Of a DNA stretch of 64,000 nucleotides, positions 31,981 through 44,017 are shown piece by piece. A program made the translations under genes and the position numbers. Within the stretch, counting starts at the first letter, position 1, and the number at the start of each line of letters is the position of its first letter. Below the pieces are notes generated by a model that did not search any database, was not told where the DNA came from, and saw nothing but the letters and a program-made list of their open reading frames with translations. Source of the DNA: Miscanthus floridulus (Eukaryota > Streptophyta > Magnoliopsida > Poales > Poaceae); NCBI RefSeq assembly GCF_019320115.1, contig NC_089588.1, positions 113,274,733 through 113,338,732 on the forward strand, in the 5' to 3' direction.

Positions 31981-34900
31981 TCAACACATATTAGAGAAAT
32001 CCAATATGTTCAACTCATTCCTTAGCTTGCAAAACCTTTTCTCATCCAATGGCTTGGTGAATATATCGGCAAGTTGATCTTCGGTGCCTATACTCTCAAT
32101 ACAAATGTCCCTATTTTCTTGGTGATCTCTTATGAAATGGTGGCGAACATCAATGTGCTTTGTTCTTGCATGTTGAACCAGATTGTTGGTCAACTTGATT
32201 GCACTCTCATTGTCACATAGCACTGGCACTTTCTTGAACTTGATTCCAAAGTCACTCAAAGTGGCCTTCATCCAAAGTACTTGTGCACAACAACTACCGG
32301 TGGATATGTATTCAGCTTCGGCAGTTGATAATGCAACACTATTTTGTTTCTTTGATGACCATGAAACAAGTGATCTTCCCAACAATTGACATGTGCCCGA
32401 GGTGCTCTTCCATTCAACCTTGCACCCCGCATAATCCGAGTCGGAGTAACCAACTAGCTCAAACTTTGCTACTTTGGGATACAACAAACCAACATTTGGT
32501 GTATGCTTCAAGTACCTCAATATTCTTTTTGTAGCCTTCAAATGACTTTCTCTTGGTGAGGCTTGAAATCTTGCACACATGCATACACTAAACATGACAT
32601 CCGGCCTTGATGCGGTCACATAGAGTAGGCTTCCAATCATAGACCGATACAACTTTTGATTCACCATATTTCCACTTGCATCACTATCCAAGTTGCCATT
32701 TGTTCCCATTGGTGTGCTAATGACTTTGCTATCACTCATTCCAAACTTCTTGATCATGTCCGTGATATACTTGCCTTGACTTACAAATATACCATTCTTC
32801 AATTGCTTGATTTGAAGACCAAGGAAGTAACTCAACTCTCCAATCATGGACATCTCAAACTCATTAGCCATCATCTTTCCAAACTCATTACAAAAGTCTT
32901 GATTTGTTGATCCAAATATGATGTCATCAACATAGATTTGCAGCACAAATAGATCTTTTTTCCAATCTTCTTGATAAAAAGAGTGGTGTCAACCTTGCCC
33001 ATTGTGAACCCTTTAGAGAGTAGGAAATCCCTCAATCTCTCATACTATGCTCTAGGTGCTTGCTTCAAGCCATACAATGCTTTCTTTAACTTGTACACAT
33101 GGTTGGGCTTCTTGTCATCTTCAAAACCGGGAGGTTGCTCAACATATACTTCTTCATTGATGTAGCCATTGAGAAATGCACTCTTAACATTCATTTGATA
33201 GAGCTTGATGTTGTGGGCACAAGCATAGGCTAGCAAGATTCTTATTGATTCTCATCTAGCAACCGGGGCATATGTTTCTTCAAAGTCAAGACCTTTAACT
33301 TGTGTATAGCCTTGTGCTACCAATCTTGCTTTGTTCCTTACTACTATCCCATCTTGATCTTGCTTGTTTCTAAAGACCCATTTGGTTCCAATCACATTGT
33401 GTCCCTTTGGTCTTTCTACCAACTCCCATACTTGATTTCTTGTGAAGTTATTCAATTCTTCATGCATAGCATTTACCTAATCAACATCCTTCAAAGCTTC
33501 ATCTATCTTCTTTGGTTCAATGGATGACACAAATGAGAAATGCTCACAAAATGATGCCAATCTTGATCTTGTTTGTACACCTCTTGAAATATCACCAATG
33601 ATAGTATTCAATGGATGATCTCTTGCAATATTGGTTGGTTGGAGGATTAGAACTTGATTGCTTGCACTTACTTGATCATTGGGTTGAGATGATGTACTAG
33701 CCACTTGATCTTGTTCATTGTCATGAGAGCCACTTGTACTAACTTGATTTGTATCATCTTGCACATTTGAGTTAGAGAGCACTTGCACTTGATCATCTTC
33801 GTCATCATTCACTTGCCTAGGCCTCAATTCACCAATATCCATGTTCTTCATGGCATTTGAAAGTTGAATGCCTCTAACATCTTCCAAGTTCTCATTCTCT
33901 ACTTGTGAACCCTTGGTTTCATCAAATTCAACATCATGAACTTCCTCAAGAGTACCACTATCCAAATTCCAAACTCTATATGCTTTGCTTGTAGTGGAAT
34001 AACCAAGTAGGAATCATTCATCACATTTCTTGTCAAACTTGCCCAATCTTATGCCTTTCTTCAAGATATAGCATTTGCAACCAAAGACCCGAAAATATGC
34101 AATGTTGGGCTTTCTACCATTCAAGAGCTCATATGGTGTCTTCTCTTTCAATCGGTGACAATAGAGGCGGTTACTACAATAGCAAGCTGTGTTGATAGCT
34201 TCGGCCCAAAAAGATTGACTCATATTGTACTCACTAAGCATAGACCTTGCCATATCAATAAGTGTTCTATTCTTCCTCTCAACAAGGCCATTTGATTGAG
34301 GTGTGTACTTGGCCGAGAATTGATGTCTAATTCCAAATTCATCACACAACTCATCAATTCTAGTGTTCTTGAACTCACTACCATTGTCACTTCTAACTCT
34401 CTTGATGGTTGTTTTAAACTCATTGTGAATGCCCTTGATAAATGATTTGAATGTTGCAAACACATCACTTTTGTCCACTAGAAAGAATACCCATGTGTAT
34501 CTTGTGTAGTCATCCACTATTACAAAGCCATATTTGTTTCCACCGATACTAGTGTATTGTGTTGGCCCAAACAAATCCATGTGCAATAACTCAAATGCTT
34601 TACTAGTGCTCATCATGCTTTTCTTAGGATGGGTGTTTCCAACTTGTTTGTCGGCTTGACAAGAGCTACAAAGCTTATCCTTTTAAAACACAACATCTTT
34701 CAAGCCTTTAACTAAGTCATGCTTAACCAATCTATTCAATTATTTCATTCCAACATGACCAAGCCTTCTATGCCATAACCAACCCATGCTAAACTTAGTG
34801 AACAAGCATGTAGATAATCTAGCTTCACTAGCATTGAAATCAACAAAGTATAGATTCTCATATCTAAAACCTTTGAAGATCAAATTAGAGCCATCTACAC

Positions 34901-35200
34901 TTATGATTTCTACATCATCTACCCTAAATATGCATTTGAATCCAATATCACACAATTGTGCCATGGATAGCAAATTGAAGTTTAAGCTCTCTACTAGCAA
35001 CACATTGGATATGCTCATGTCATTTGATATTGCAATCTTACCAAGCCTTTGACCTTGCCATTGCCATTGTCACCAAATGTGATACTATCATAACCATCAT
35101 TGCCATTGGTGTTGATTGAGTTGAACATTCTTGCATCACTAGTCATGTGTTGAGTGCACCCACTATCAAGAACCCAATGCCTTCCTCTGGCTTTGTAATT
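31981..35200 (-). pseudogene. SIRE-like Copia Pol (PR-IN-RT-RNase H), broken
   Basis: Domain order on the minus strand: protease WVLDSGCTQHMTSDARMF (about 35180-35120); GAG-pre-integrase with LWHRRLGH near 34750; integrase 34616-34014 with catalytic Asp in HMDLFG, Asp in RSDNGSEF and Glu in NGLVERKN all present; Ser/Asp/Gln-rich linker 33965-33477; reverse transcriptase 33467-32600 with [10 protein letters not shown] and the YVDD box (LQIYVDDIIFGS at 32946); RNase H from about 32480 with GYSDSDYAG and LSTAEAEY, ending at TAA 31981. Copia order (IN before RT) is clear. Stops or shifts near 34680, 34014, 33474, 33240 and 32950 break one polyprotein frame into pieces, so no complete Pol can be made. 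Confidence 0.92.
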
Positions 35201-35282
35201 GACCTACAAGAGAAGATCAATTCTTTTTAGGTACTCAAATTTGCTTGGGTCCTTGAAGGTTAGTCACTAAGCTCTTTGGTAC

Positions 35283-37301
35283 CTAAATGACTTTCTTCTT
35301 TGAGCCCATCCATGGTTTACCGATGAACTTAGCCTTCACACCATTTGTACCCTTAGTAAGCATATAGCATGAATCAAGCTTTATGAAGGATACATTAGCA
35401 TTTCTACTCTTGTTGTTGTATTCTTGCTCTTTATGACCCACTTGCTTGCAACTATTGCAAAACCGACCATTGTTCTTCACAAAACTAGTCTTGTGAGGAG
35501 CAAAGGCCGCCTTGCCTTTCTTGGGGGTATAGCCCAATCCCTCTTTATAGAGAGAAGCTCTTTGGCTACCCAAGCACATAAGCAAGCGGCCCTCACCACC
35601 ATAAGCCTTAGCCAAGGTGTGAGTGAGCTTATTGACCTCCTTCTTGAGGTTCTCATTCTCAACCACTAGTGAGGCATCACAAGTGAGACCATCACTACTA
35701 GATGAGGTAGAAGTGGAAGTGCTACAAGAAGGGTTAGTAGAAGCAACAATGATAGGCATAGATAGTGATTCATCAATTATATCACACGTTAAACCTACAT
35801 TGCAAGTTTCAACATGCTTCTTTTTATTTTGCTCATCAAGCAAAGAGGAATGAGCCTTTTCAAGCTTTTTGTGAGCTTTGCCAAGCTTCTCATTGGCTTC
35901 CTCTAACCTCTCATGAGATGCATTTAGCTCATCAAAGGCTTGCTTAAGGGCTTTTAGTTCCTTACGCAAGCTTTTGCATTCCCTTCTCTTGATGTCAAAG
36001 TGTTCTCTAGCATCCTCTAGCATGTCAAATAACTCATCTTTGGTGGGTTCATCATCACTATCACTATCATGGTTATTTTTATTTTCATTTTCATCATCAT
36101 GTTCTTCATTGCTTTCATCATCACTAGTTTGTACCTTAGTGGCCTTAGCCATGAAGCACGATGAAGATTTGAAGAGAGAAGGCTTCTCATTGATAGCAAT
36201 GCTTGCAAGAACCTTCTTCTTGGTGGTCATGTTATCATCACTATCATCATCATCATCACTTGAGGAAGCATTACTATCCCAAGTGACTACATATGAACCA
36301 CCATTCTTCTTCTTGAATGCCATCTTGTCCTTCTTCTCTTTCTTTTCCTTCTTGTCCTTCTTCTTGTTCTTCTTGTTGTCATCATTATTGTCACTATTGT
36401 ATGGGCATTGAGCAACAAGATAATCTTTGCTTCCACACTTGAAGCACCTTCTTGACTCTTCTTTGTTCTTGGATGAAGATTTCTTTCTTCTAGCACGGTA
36501 GCCCTTCTTCACCATGAACTTGCCAAATCTCTTGACAAATAGAGCCATCTTCTCATCATCATCGTCATCCCATGATTCATCTTCTTCACTTGATGTTTCT
36601 TGCTTAGCTTTGCCCTTGGATGATGTGGCCTTGAATGCCACACTCTTCTTCTTCTTCTCATCCTTCTTCTCATCTTTCTTCTCCTTCTTTTCTTCCTTCT
36701 CATCTTCATCTCTATATGTATCATCGGTCATGATGTCTCCCAATACTTGGTTTGGTGTCATGGTGTCCAAACCACTCCTTACTAGAATAGTGACCAATGT
36801 GCCAAATCTTGAAGGTAAGCATCTCAAGAACTTGTGGGAGAAGTCCTTGTCCTTCACCTCTTCTCCAAGTGCTTTGAGATCATTGATAAGCACTTGAAGC
36901 CTATGAAACATCTCCGGCACACTCTCATCCTCCTTCATCTTGAAGCTTGCAAACTTCTCCTTGAGAATGTAAGCCTTTGCACCTTTCACGGCTTGAGTGC
37001 CCTCAAATGATTCTTCCAACTTCTTCCAAGCCTCATGAGCCATCTCAATATTCTTGATTTACTCAAATGTTCTCTCATCAATTGCATCATAAATAGCACT
37101 TAGAGCAATGTCATTGTTTTGGAGAAGCACTACTTCGGCCGCGGTGGGATTCTCTGGATCACCAATCTCAATTTTGGTTTCTACCACCTTCCACACCTTT
37201 CTATTGATTGACTTGATGTGTGTGGTCATCTTTGACTTCCAATAAGGATAATTTGTTCTATCAAATTGGGGTGGCTTCTTGGTATTGTTAATTTGAGCCA
37301 T
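35283..37301 (-). pseudogene. SIRE-like Copia Gag, with a nonsense codon
   Basis: Capsid protein of the nested element. ATG at 37301 starts MAQINNTKKPPQFD, followed by NYPYWKSKMTTHIKS, the UBN2/DUF4219-type Gag opening. TAA at 37061-37059 replaces the Gln expected before IKNIEMAHEAW, after which the frame is open for 586 residues. Features: capsid core FMKRLQVL-like region, Lys/Glu and Asp/Ser low-complexity tracts, and a coiled-coil stretch (about residues 340-410 of the second part). The zinc knuckle CFKCGSKDYLVAQC has Tyr where the zinc-binding His is usual, and a second CNSCKQVGHKEQEY lacks its last Cys. Both knuckles are therefore damaged. Confidence 0.9.
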
Positions 37302-37343
37302 TTTTACACCGAAGGTTGTTAAGCCTCAAATCACAGTGACCTT

Positions 37344-37356
37344 AGCTTCAATACCA
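37344..37356 (-). other. Degenerate primer-binding site of SIRE-like Copia
   Basis: On the minus strand TGGTATTGAAGCT follows the 5' LTR. It resembles the initiator-Met primer site TGGTATCAGAGCC but is diverged at several positions. Confidence 0.6.
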
Positions 37357-37358
37357 CT

Positions 37359-39289
37359 TGAAAGGTCCTAATGGCTAGAGGGGGGTTGAATAGCCTAATA
37401 AAAATTTCTACAACAACACTTAACAAAATGGTTAGATAGTTATAAGGCGAAGCAAGTGTTGCGCTAGCTTACTCAAAATGCAAGCCACCTACCACAATTC
37501 TAGTTTAGATAGTATCTATTCACACAATAGCTATGACACTACTCTATGTTAGTGTGCTATCAAAGGCTAACTAAAGAGCCACACCAACCAAGCATGCAAT
37601 CTCTCACAACTAGCTACACTAAAGAGCTTGACCACTAGTTTGCGGTAAAGTAAAGAGAGTGATCAAGAAGATTATACCGCCGCGTAGATGAAGGAACCAA
37701 TCAATCACAAGGATGAATAACAATGAAGACCAATCACCTCGGAATCAATGATGAACACGATGATTTTTTTACCGAGGTTCACTTGCTTACCGGCAAGCTA
37801 GTCCTCGTTGTGGCGATTCACTCACTTGGAGGTTCACGCGCTAATTGGCTTCACACGCTAAACCCTCAATAGGGTGCCGCACAACCAACACAAGATGAGG
37901 ATCACACAAGCCATGAGCAATCCACTAGAGTACCTTTTGGCTCTCTGTCGAGGAAGGTACAAATCCCCTCATAATCACCATGATTGGAGCCGGAGACAAT
38001 CACCACCCTCCGCTCAACGATCCTTGCTGCTCCAAGCCGTCTAGGTGGCGGCAACCACCAAGAGTAACAAGCATAACCCACAGCAAAACACGAACAACAA
38101 GTGCCTCTAGATGCAAACACTCAAGCAATGCACTTGGATTCTCTCCCAATCTCACAAAGATGATGAATCAAAGATGAAGATGAGTGGGAGGGCTTTGGCT
38201 AAGCTCACAAGGTTGCTATGTCAATGCAAATAGCCAAGAGAGTGAGCTTGAACCGGCCATGGGGCTTAAATAGAAGCCCCCATGAAATAGAGCCATTGTA
38301 CCCCTTCACTGGGTACAGCGCGGGGTGACCGGACGCTCCGGTCTGATCGACCGGACGCTGGCCCTCAGCGTTCGGTCACGTGATTCACGCCACGTGTCCC
38401 CTGCTTCAAATATTGTTCATCAGATTTCAACGGTCATCAATTGACCGAACGCGTCAGTTAGAAAGTGACCGGATGCTGGACCTCAGCGTCCGGTCGTTTC
38501 TAGTAAGGTTCCAAACACGAATTTTCACGACCAGACGCGTCCAGTCATGCCCGATCGGACTCACCCAGCGTCCGGTCATTCAACGTCTCCTCTGTGCACC
38601 TCATGTCAGCGTACGTCAGCATTGACCAGACGCACCCAGCCAGGTCCGATCGCATAGCGACCCAGTGTCCGGTCGTTTGACCGACGCCAGCGTCTTCGCT
38701 GATACATCTGACCGGACGCGCCGATCCAACCGTGGCTAGCATCCGGTCACTCCCAGTGACCTCCGTGGCCAGCGTCCAGTCACTCCCAGCGCCGGTGGAG
38801 TTTCTTACCCTTGCTCCCAAACTTCACCACCCTTGATCAAATGTGCCAACCACCAAGTGTATCACCTTGTGCACATGTGTTAGCATATTTTCACAAACTT
38901 TTTCAAGGGTGTGAGCACTCCACTAGATCCTAAATGCATATGCAATGAGTTAGAGCATCTAGTGGCACTTTGATAACCGCATTCCGATATGAGTTTCACC
39001 CCTCTTAATAGTACGGCTATCAATCCTAAATGTGATCACACTCTCTAAGTGTTTTGATCACCAAAATAAAATAGCTTCTATGGTTTATACTTTTGCCTTG
39101 AGCTTTTTGTTTTTCTCTTTCTTCTTTCCAAGTCCAAGCACTTAATCATCACCATGGCTTCGCCATCTTTATATCGTGATCTTCATTTGCTTCACCACTT
39201 GGAGTGTGCTACCTATATCATGATCACTTGATAAATTAGGTTAGCACTTAGGGTTTCATCAATTTACCAAAACCAAACTAGAGCTTTCA
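37359..39289 (-). repeat. 5' LTR of SIRE-like Copia
   Basis: Paired with 28961-30871; about 1,931 bp, ending in an intact TG..CA pair (TGAAAGGTCC to GAGCTTTCA on the plus strand). It has an insertion near 38760 relative to its partner (a repeated AGCGTCC.GTCACTCCCAG segment). It also carries the palindromic GACCGGACGC cluster. Confidence 0.92.
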
Positions 39290-40173
39290 GAGGCGCAACA
39301 TTTAGAGGAAGAGTCTATTGTTATTCCTCCTGTTATGCCTAACCTTTTGCAGGACAATGTAGAAAAGAGCGAGGATGATGTGACAGAAAATGAGAAGCTC
39401 ACAGCCTAATGTGAAAATTTAGAACCATCAACTATTACCCCTGCTGAACATGAGAGCAAAGGTAATGCCCATGATGCTAAACTCACAGAAGGTGAGAGTT
39501 CTCTTGATGTGCTGAATTTTTCCACCAATCATGCTATGATAGAGCAAATTTTAGTGGAGCATTCGCTTGATTTACCTTTCTCACAAGATGATTTGCTTGA
39601 TGTTTCTTGTGACGAAGATGACTTGCATGATGATATTTATGTTATACCCATGCAATCATTGAAGAATGATCACGCTATATGTGTGCTGAAAATGAGCGCT
39701 TGTGCTGAAAATAGACTTGTTATTCATAATGCTAGTGAAGTTGATGAGCTAAAATTGTTGTCTTCTTTAAATACTTTGGGTTACATTGAATTTCATGTTC
39801 CGTGTAATCTTAGTTCTTTAGAGGAGAAACTTTATGCATATGCTGATTTGCCATGGTTCTCTAGACATACATATCATGTTTTTGGTAAATATAACAACAA
39901 AGGGCAATATTTGATACAACGAGTTTATATTTGTACAAATCCAAATTCTCCTTTAGTTGTGCAAATTAATGATCAACTAGAGGACAGTAAAATCAACACT
40001 GTTGTTATGCCATATTCCTCTAGTTTTGCTTTTCGAACACAAGTGGAATCCAAAGAAAGGGAGCATATATTTCTTGTTAGTACTAATCTTTTGCAGGATA
40101 GTATTGGCAAACAACATGTGTATTTCAATCGAGCAGACTACATGTTTGTAGGACAAGACATGCTACAAACCTA
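39290..40173 (+). pseudogene. Gag-only element ORF, 3' part, unknown domain
   Basis: The continuation of the gag frame after the nested Copia: QHLEEESIVIPPVMPNLLQD, then a TAA near 39408, then an open frame of 220-plus codons ending with TAG at about 40173. The protein is acidic with DLPFSQDDLLDVSCDEDDLH, a FHVPCNLSSLEEKL segment and ..NRADYMFVGQDMLQT at the end. I do not recognise a protease, reverse transcriptase or any named domain. It sits where protease and pol would normally be and directly precedes the polypurine tract. It may be a degenerate Gag C-terminus or a lineage-specific protein of this non-autonomous family. Confidence 0.65.
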
Positions 40174-40308
40174 GACATGTGGTCATATTCTTTCTCACAA
40201 CATTGTCCATTCCCATTATTTTGGAAACCTCGTTTGTCCTCATGTTGTGCAGGATCGACTTCAAACAAAATCGACGCCGAGGACGGCTTTTCGTCAAGAA
40301 AGGGAGGA

Positions 40309-41177
40309 TGATGAGGACATGACCTCTATACATATGACCATGCTTGGAGAATCATATAGAGACCAAGGAGATCACCGAGGGTGTCCTAAGCAAGAAGGAG
40401 GCCCGAAGCTCATCCGGTTCGAGTCACCAAGGTGGAGGCCCAAATCAAGTTCGAGTCCATCTCGACCTCCAGGACCAGTCTGCCTTAAACTGGTCACCTA
40501 GGACGCATCCGGACTCTGTTTTCGACGATCCATATATGGTTGGAAATCTAATATGATAAGGAAGCCAATCCAAGTGGTTTCACGTCAAAAGACCTTTGGA
40601 ATCAACGGGAATCGTCGAAACAAGTCAGCGTCCAGAATCTGTCAGGGTGTTGCGACGCCGTCTTTTGGTCCGTTGGACCATGTATCGTGTTTGGGCCCAT
40701 TAGGGGGCGCAACCAGGGGGGTGACGCCCAAGACTCTATAAATAGCAGCCGTTGCTCTTCTTAGGGTTTGTGTTTTGTTTAGTTCTTGATTTCCTCGTGA
40801 AACAAACATCGTTTTGCTGCAACTGTGCCGCCAAGGCTGCTTGCTGTGAACCAGGGCCCCAGTTCTTGATCTTGTTCACCTGTGGCGATTAGTCCTTTCG
40901 AATAAAGACTTGAACTCTTTCTCATTATCATAAGCCTCATATTTATTTGCAATTTCAGATTGCGTTTATCTCGTTCTTGCTTGTGTTCTCGATTTGCTTG
41001 CAGGAAAGCCTTCTCGGTGAGGTCAATCGCGTTCGCGTGGTTGATAACCAACGGAGCAGTGGTGTAACGGTTGTGGGGGTTCGAATCAGTCTTGGTTCGA
41101 AGCCTAGATCGTGAACGTCGAGTCTCCACCAATCGACGCTATCATACCTTTCGAAAGATCGGGCGTAGTCTACATCA
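40309..41177 (+). repeat. 3' LTR of gag-only gypsy element
   Basis: Partner of 26602-27464. TGATGAGGACATG start, CTACATCA end, TATAAATA at about 40737-40744. A few indels and many scattered substitutions distinguish the two LTRs, so the element is older than the Copia at 48512. Confidence 0.85.
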
Positions 41178-41433
41178 AGTGGTCACTCCCCCCTGCCGAT
41201 AGAGTGGTCGCTAGAAACGAAGAGGATGTCGTCGTTTCTCAAATCCAGTCCCCAACACCATTTATGCTGTGGAAATTCATGGTTAATTTCACGGATTTTG
41301 CTAAGTGTAAGCGAGGAGCCATACCCTTGGTTCTCTAAACGAACTCTCCCCTGCTTATGGGTTCCCAAGTAACGTGTTTTTTCACGACAATTTCCATGGT
41401 TTTGTCCATACGACATTGGAGGAGGAAAAGACA

Positions 41434-41467
41434 GTTGTGCCACCAGCTTCGTTTCACGAAATAAGAG

Positions 41468-41501
<34 letters not shown>

Positions 41502-41593
41502 TTCACCGTTAGGAAACAGAGCGACATTTGTGCCACCAGCTTCGTTTCACGAAATAGGGGGGGGGGGGGGGGTTCACCGTTAGGAAACAGAGC
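41434..41593. repeat. Two-unit tandem duplication with poly-G tracts
   Basis: The block GTGCCACCAGCTTCGTTTCA..GAAATA, G-run, TTCACCGTTAGGAAACAGAGC occurs twice, 93 bp apart. The first G-run is 32 bases (41469-41500), the second 16 (41557-41572). Long pure G-runs form quadruplexes and are error-prone in sequencing, so their length is uncertain. Confidence 0.9.
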
Positions 41594-42017
41594 ATTCTCT
41601 ATCTGAGTATCTGACAAACAATCAGAAGGGAGAATAATTGACATTTTTTTTTCTTACATGCCATCAGAAGGAACGAAACCACGCTTTTGGTGCTGTCGCA
41701 GGGACAAACAAGCGCCAATTCTTTATGGGGGCGCTGCTTCAGCTCCGGTTCTTGGCATCTTCTCCCACAACACAAAAGGGGCCCCTGGCAGGGCTGGATT
41801 ATGGGGTCATTAGTTAACAAAATCTTGTTTTGCTGCATGCAAATGTGGGCAGAAAGCAACATAGGGAGGCCCATCTCTTTGTTGAATTGGGGGCAGCTTT
41901 TTTCCCCCATTACAAAACGCCGGCCTGTGTCCTCTTCATCCGCTCCTCCTCTTCCACGCATAAAGGCCTCTTTCTCTCAATGTGTACTACAACTACTTTA
42001 CTCCCTTTGTACTTCAA

Positions 42018-42021
<4 letters not shown>

Positions 42022-42091
<70 letters not shown>
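42022..42091. repeat. Compound (TA)n(CA)n microsatellite
   Basis: An uninterrupted TA run from about 42022 to 42073 passes directly into about nine CA repeats to 42091. Confidence 0.95.
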
Positions 42092-42499
42092 GATTATTTG
42101 TTGTGGAGCTATTTCATTAAAAACAAATATTTACCATTAAACAAAATTTATTACAAAATAAATGCTAAGATTGTTAGTATTTCTATTATATATTTGGTTA
42201 AATTAAAAAACATAGTTCATTGAAAAGTGAGACATGTAATTATTTTGGAACAGAGAGAACATGTTAGTGTTTGCTTGGTTATCTTGTTATGTCTGGCCCG
42301 TATGAGTGGAGTCATATATCTGATGCTTATGCTGATTTGACGTGGGAGGAAAACATTGTTCGTTCGCTGAAAAGTATGGCTGAAGTAGTTCAAGCGAACA
42401 AGACAAGTTGTCTGAGCAGGGTGTTTGATTGGTTGCATGCAGTGCGGTGCTTGCAGGAGCGAATGTAATTGCATGGGCATAAATATAGGCTGACAGAAT

Positions 42500-44017
42500 C
42501 ACTCTTTAATTGAGCTTCACTCCCGGGCCTGGTTCGGTGGATGAAGGATGAGGACGGTGAACCCACACATCAGTCATATATGCTAGACGGGTTATATCCA
42601 CTCATGCAACAAGTAACCAAACACTATCCATTTTTCATCCCCTAATGCAACCTCACTAATAAATACATACTTTTCTGAAATACGGTTTCTCCTTCGACCG
42701 CCGCCATCCTTCCTCCTTAGACGGGATCTCGCCTCCTCCCTCCCTCTATCGATGGCTGTTCCTCCGACTAGATCGACTCTCCTCTCTCCGCAGCGACTGG
42801 TACACCAACGGGATCTCGCCTCCTCCCATCGCCACCGACTGGTAAGGACATTGGTGGCCAAATGCTCCTCTTCCGTGCCCCATCTCTTCCAGGTGGCAGA
42901 AACATCATCTCGCCACAACCAACCGCCGATAGGCAAAACCTCGACATCTCCTACGTTTGAGGGAGAGCGATGTGCAACCTAAGTAATTACCTAGAAAATT
43001 TAGGTATTGGTCACATGATAAATAATCTGTTGGTTTCTTACCAATCTTTTATATTGCATATTTTTAGTATTGAAGACGATTTAAGTAATTTGTTGGACAA
43101 TGGACATGCTCCTCTAAGCTTCTTACAATAACCAAACACATTCTTAATGGCACTAGAAGCATGTGTTTGTGCTAGCAGAGGGAGATTGAGAGAGAATAAA
43201 AAGTGTGGGCCACGTGCCATGATTTCACCTCAGCATCACACAGGTCAGGCTCAGTGAGGCAGGCAGGGGTCAGGCAGGCTAGCTAGTCCCTCATCCCATC
43301 CCGTGCTAGACTCTGCCCCCCGAACACTTCCCGATAGATTCCATCCCCTGTCTATCATCCTCGGCATCCCAAAGGTTTCTGCAGGGATAACATTTGTGGC
43401 CTGTGGGGGTGAGCCCTATAGAATCCTGCCTGCCTCCCCTCCTTTTCATGTTGCTTTCCTTTTCCTCCTCACCTCACCTCCTATTTAACATTCTTCAAAT
43501 TGCTTGTCAGCATCCAGTTTCTTTCTTGCCCCTGATACTTGCTTGGATTTTACTTCAGAGGAAGTAATAAGGATAGGCTACTGAGATATTCTTCCTACCA
43601 GGTGAACCCTCCTGAAAGCCCATGTCTTTGCTTGCTTGTTTGTTTCATCCAGCTGCTGGATTTCACCACCACCATCATGGCGTTTCCTGCTCTGGATTTG
43701 CTTCTTGTTTCTTTTTACCTCTCTCTGATGCTGGGATATTATACATTTGTACTGTATGTACCAGTTGAATCCTCGCACTGCCGTGGTGGCCTTGATGAGC
43801 CTTTATTTGCTTCTTCTAGTACAGATTAAACAAACCAATCCCGCCATATAAAAACTCTCAAGTTCAAATCTTTCTGGCCCCAGCTAAATCAATGGTTTTG
43901 ATTCGGTTTGTTTTGTGTATGTTCAGTGCAGGACCGTAGCCTCCTCGTTTGCTTTCTGGTTGTACTAGCAGAGTAGAAGCAGAGGAGAGAAAGCAGAGGA
44001 GGAGGAGGAGGAGAGGC
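42500..44017 (+). promoter_or_regulatory. ELF4 upstream region and 5' UTR
   Basis: A perfect G-box CACGTG is at 43211-43216, and a TATA-like CTATTTAA is near 43491, about 520 bp before the start codon. A possible 5'-UTR intron runs from the donor CCAG/GTGAAC at 43602 to the acceptor TGCAG at 43931. A GA-rich leader (GAGGAGGAGGAGGAG) directly precedes ATG. G-boxes bind bHLH/bZIP light and clock factors. Their use here is inference. Confidence 0.4.

Larger units (their letters stand above)
28961..39289 (-). mobile_element. SIRE/Maximus-type Ty1/copia retrotransposon, nested
   Basis: This 10.3-kb element has LTRs 28961-30871 and 37359-39289, with gag-pol on the minus strand between them. The 5-bp flanks are GAGGT (28956-28960) and GAGGC (39290-39294), a one-mismatch target duplication. 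The long LTRs, large Gag with acidic and lysine-rich low-complexity regions, and the long 3' noncoding region before the polypurine tract match the Opie/Ji-like SIRE lineage. Several in-frame stops make it defective. Its insertion splits the gag gene of the surrounding gypsy element. Confidence 0.93.
26602..41177 (+). mobile_element. Gag-only (non-autonomous) Ty3/gypsy element, interrupted by a Copia
   Basis: The two ends, 26602-27464 and 40309-41177, are near-identical LTRs in the same orientation. A primer-binding site follows the left LTR and a polypurine tract (AGAAAGGGAGGA, 40297-40308) precedes the right one. Between them lie a gag fragment, a 10.3-kb nested Copia (28961-39289) and then the continuation of the same open reading frame, ending at about 40173. 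No protease, reverse transcriptase or integrase is present, so it would need helper proteins. Without the nested element it is about 4.2 kb. No convincing target duplication was found (ATCGG on the left against AGTGG on the right), so the outermost borders may be off by a few bases. Confidence 0.82.
41178..42499. other. Intergenic with simple repeats
   Basis: No gene is visible. It contains a duplicated block with poly-G tracts (41434-41593), a (TA)n(CA)n microsatellite (42022-42091) and otherwise single-copy-looking sequence. Frames on either strand here have no family character. Confidence 0.5.

Noticed and set aside
26597..41182. Target duplication of the gag-only gypsy element
   Set aside because: ATCGG on the left and AGTGG on the right do not match; the borders are set by LTR comparison only.
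43580..43592. Evening element upstream of ELF4
   Set aside because: GAGATATTC is only a near match to the AAAATATCT core; not enough to claim.
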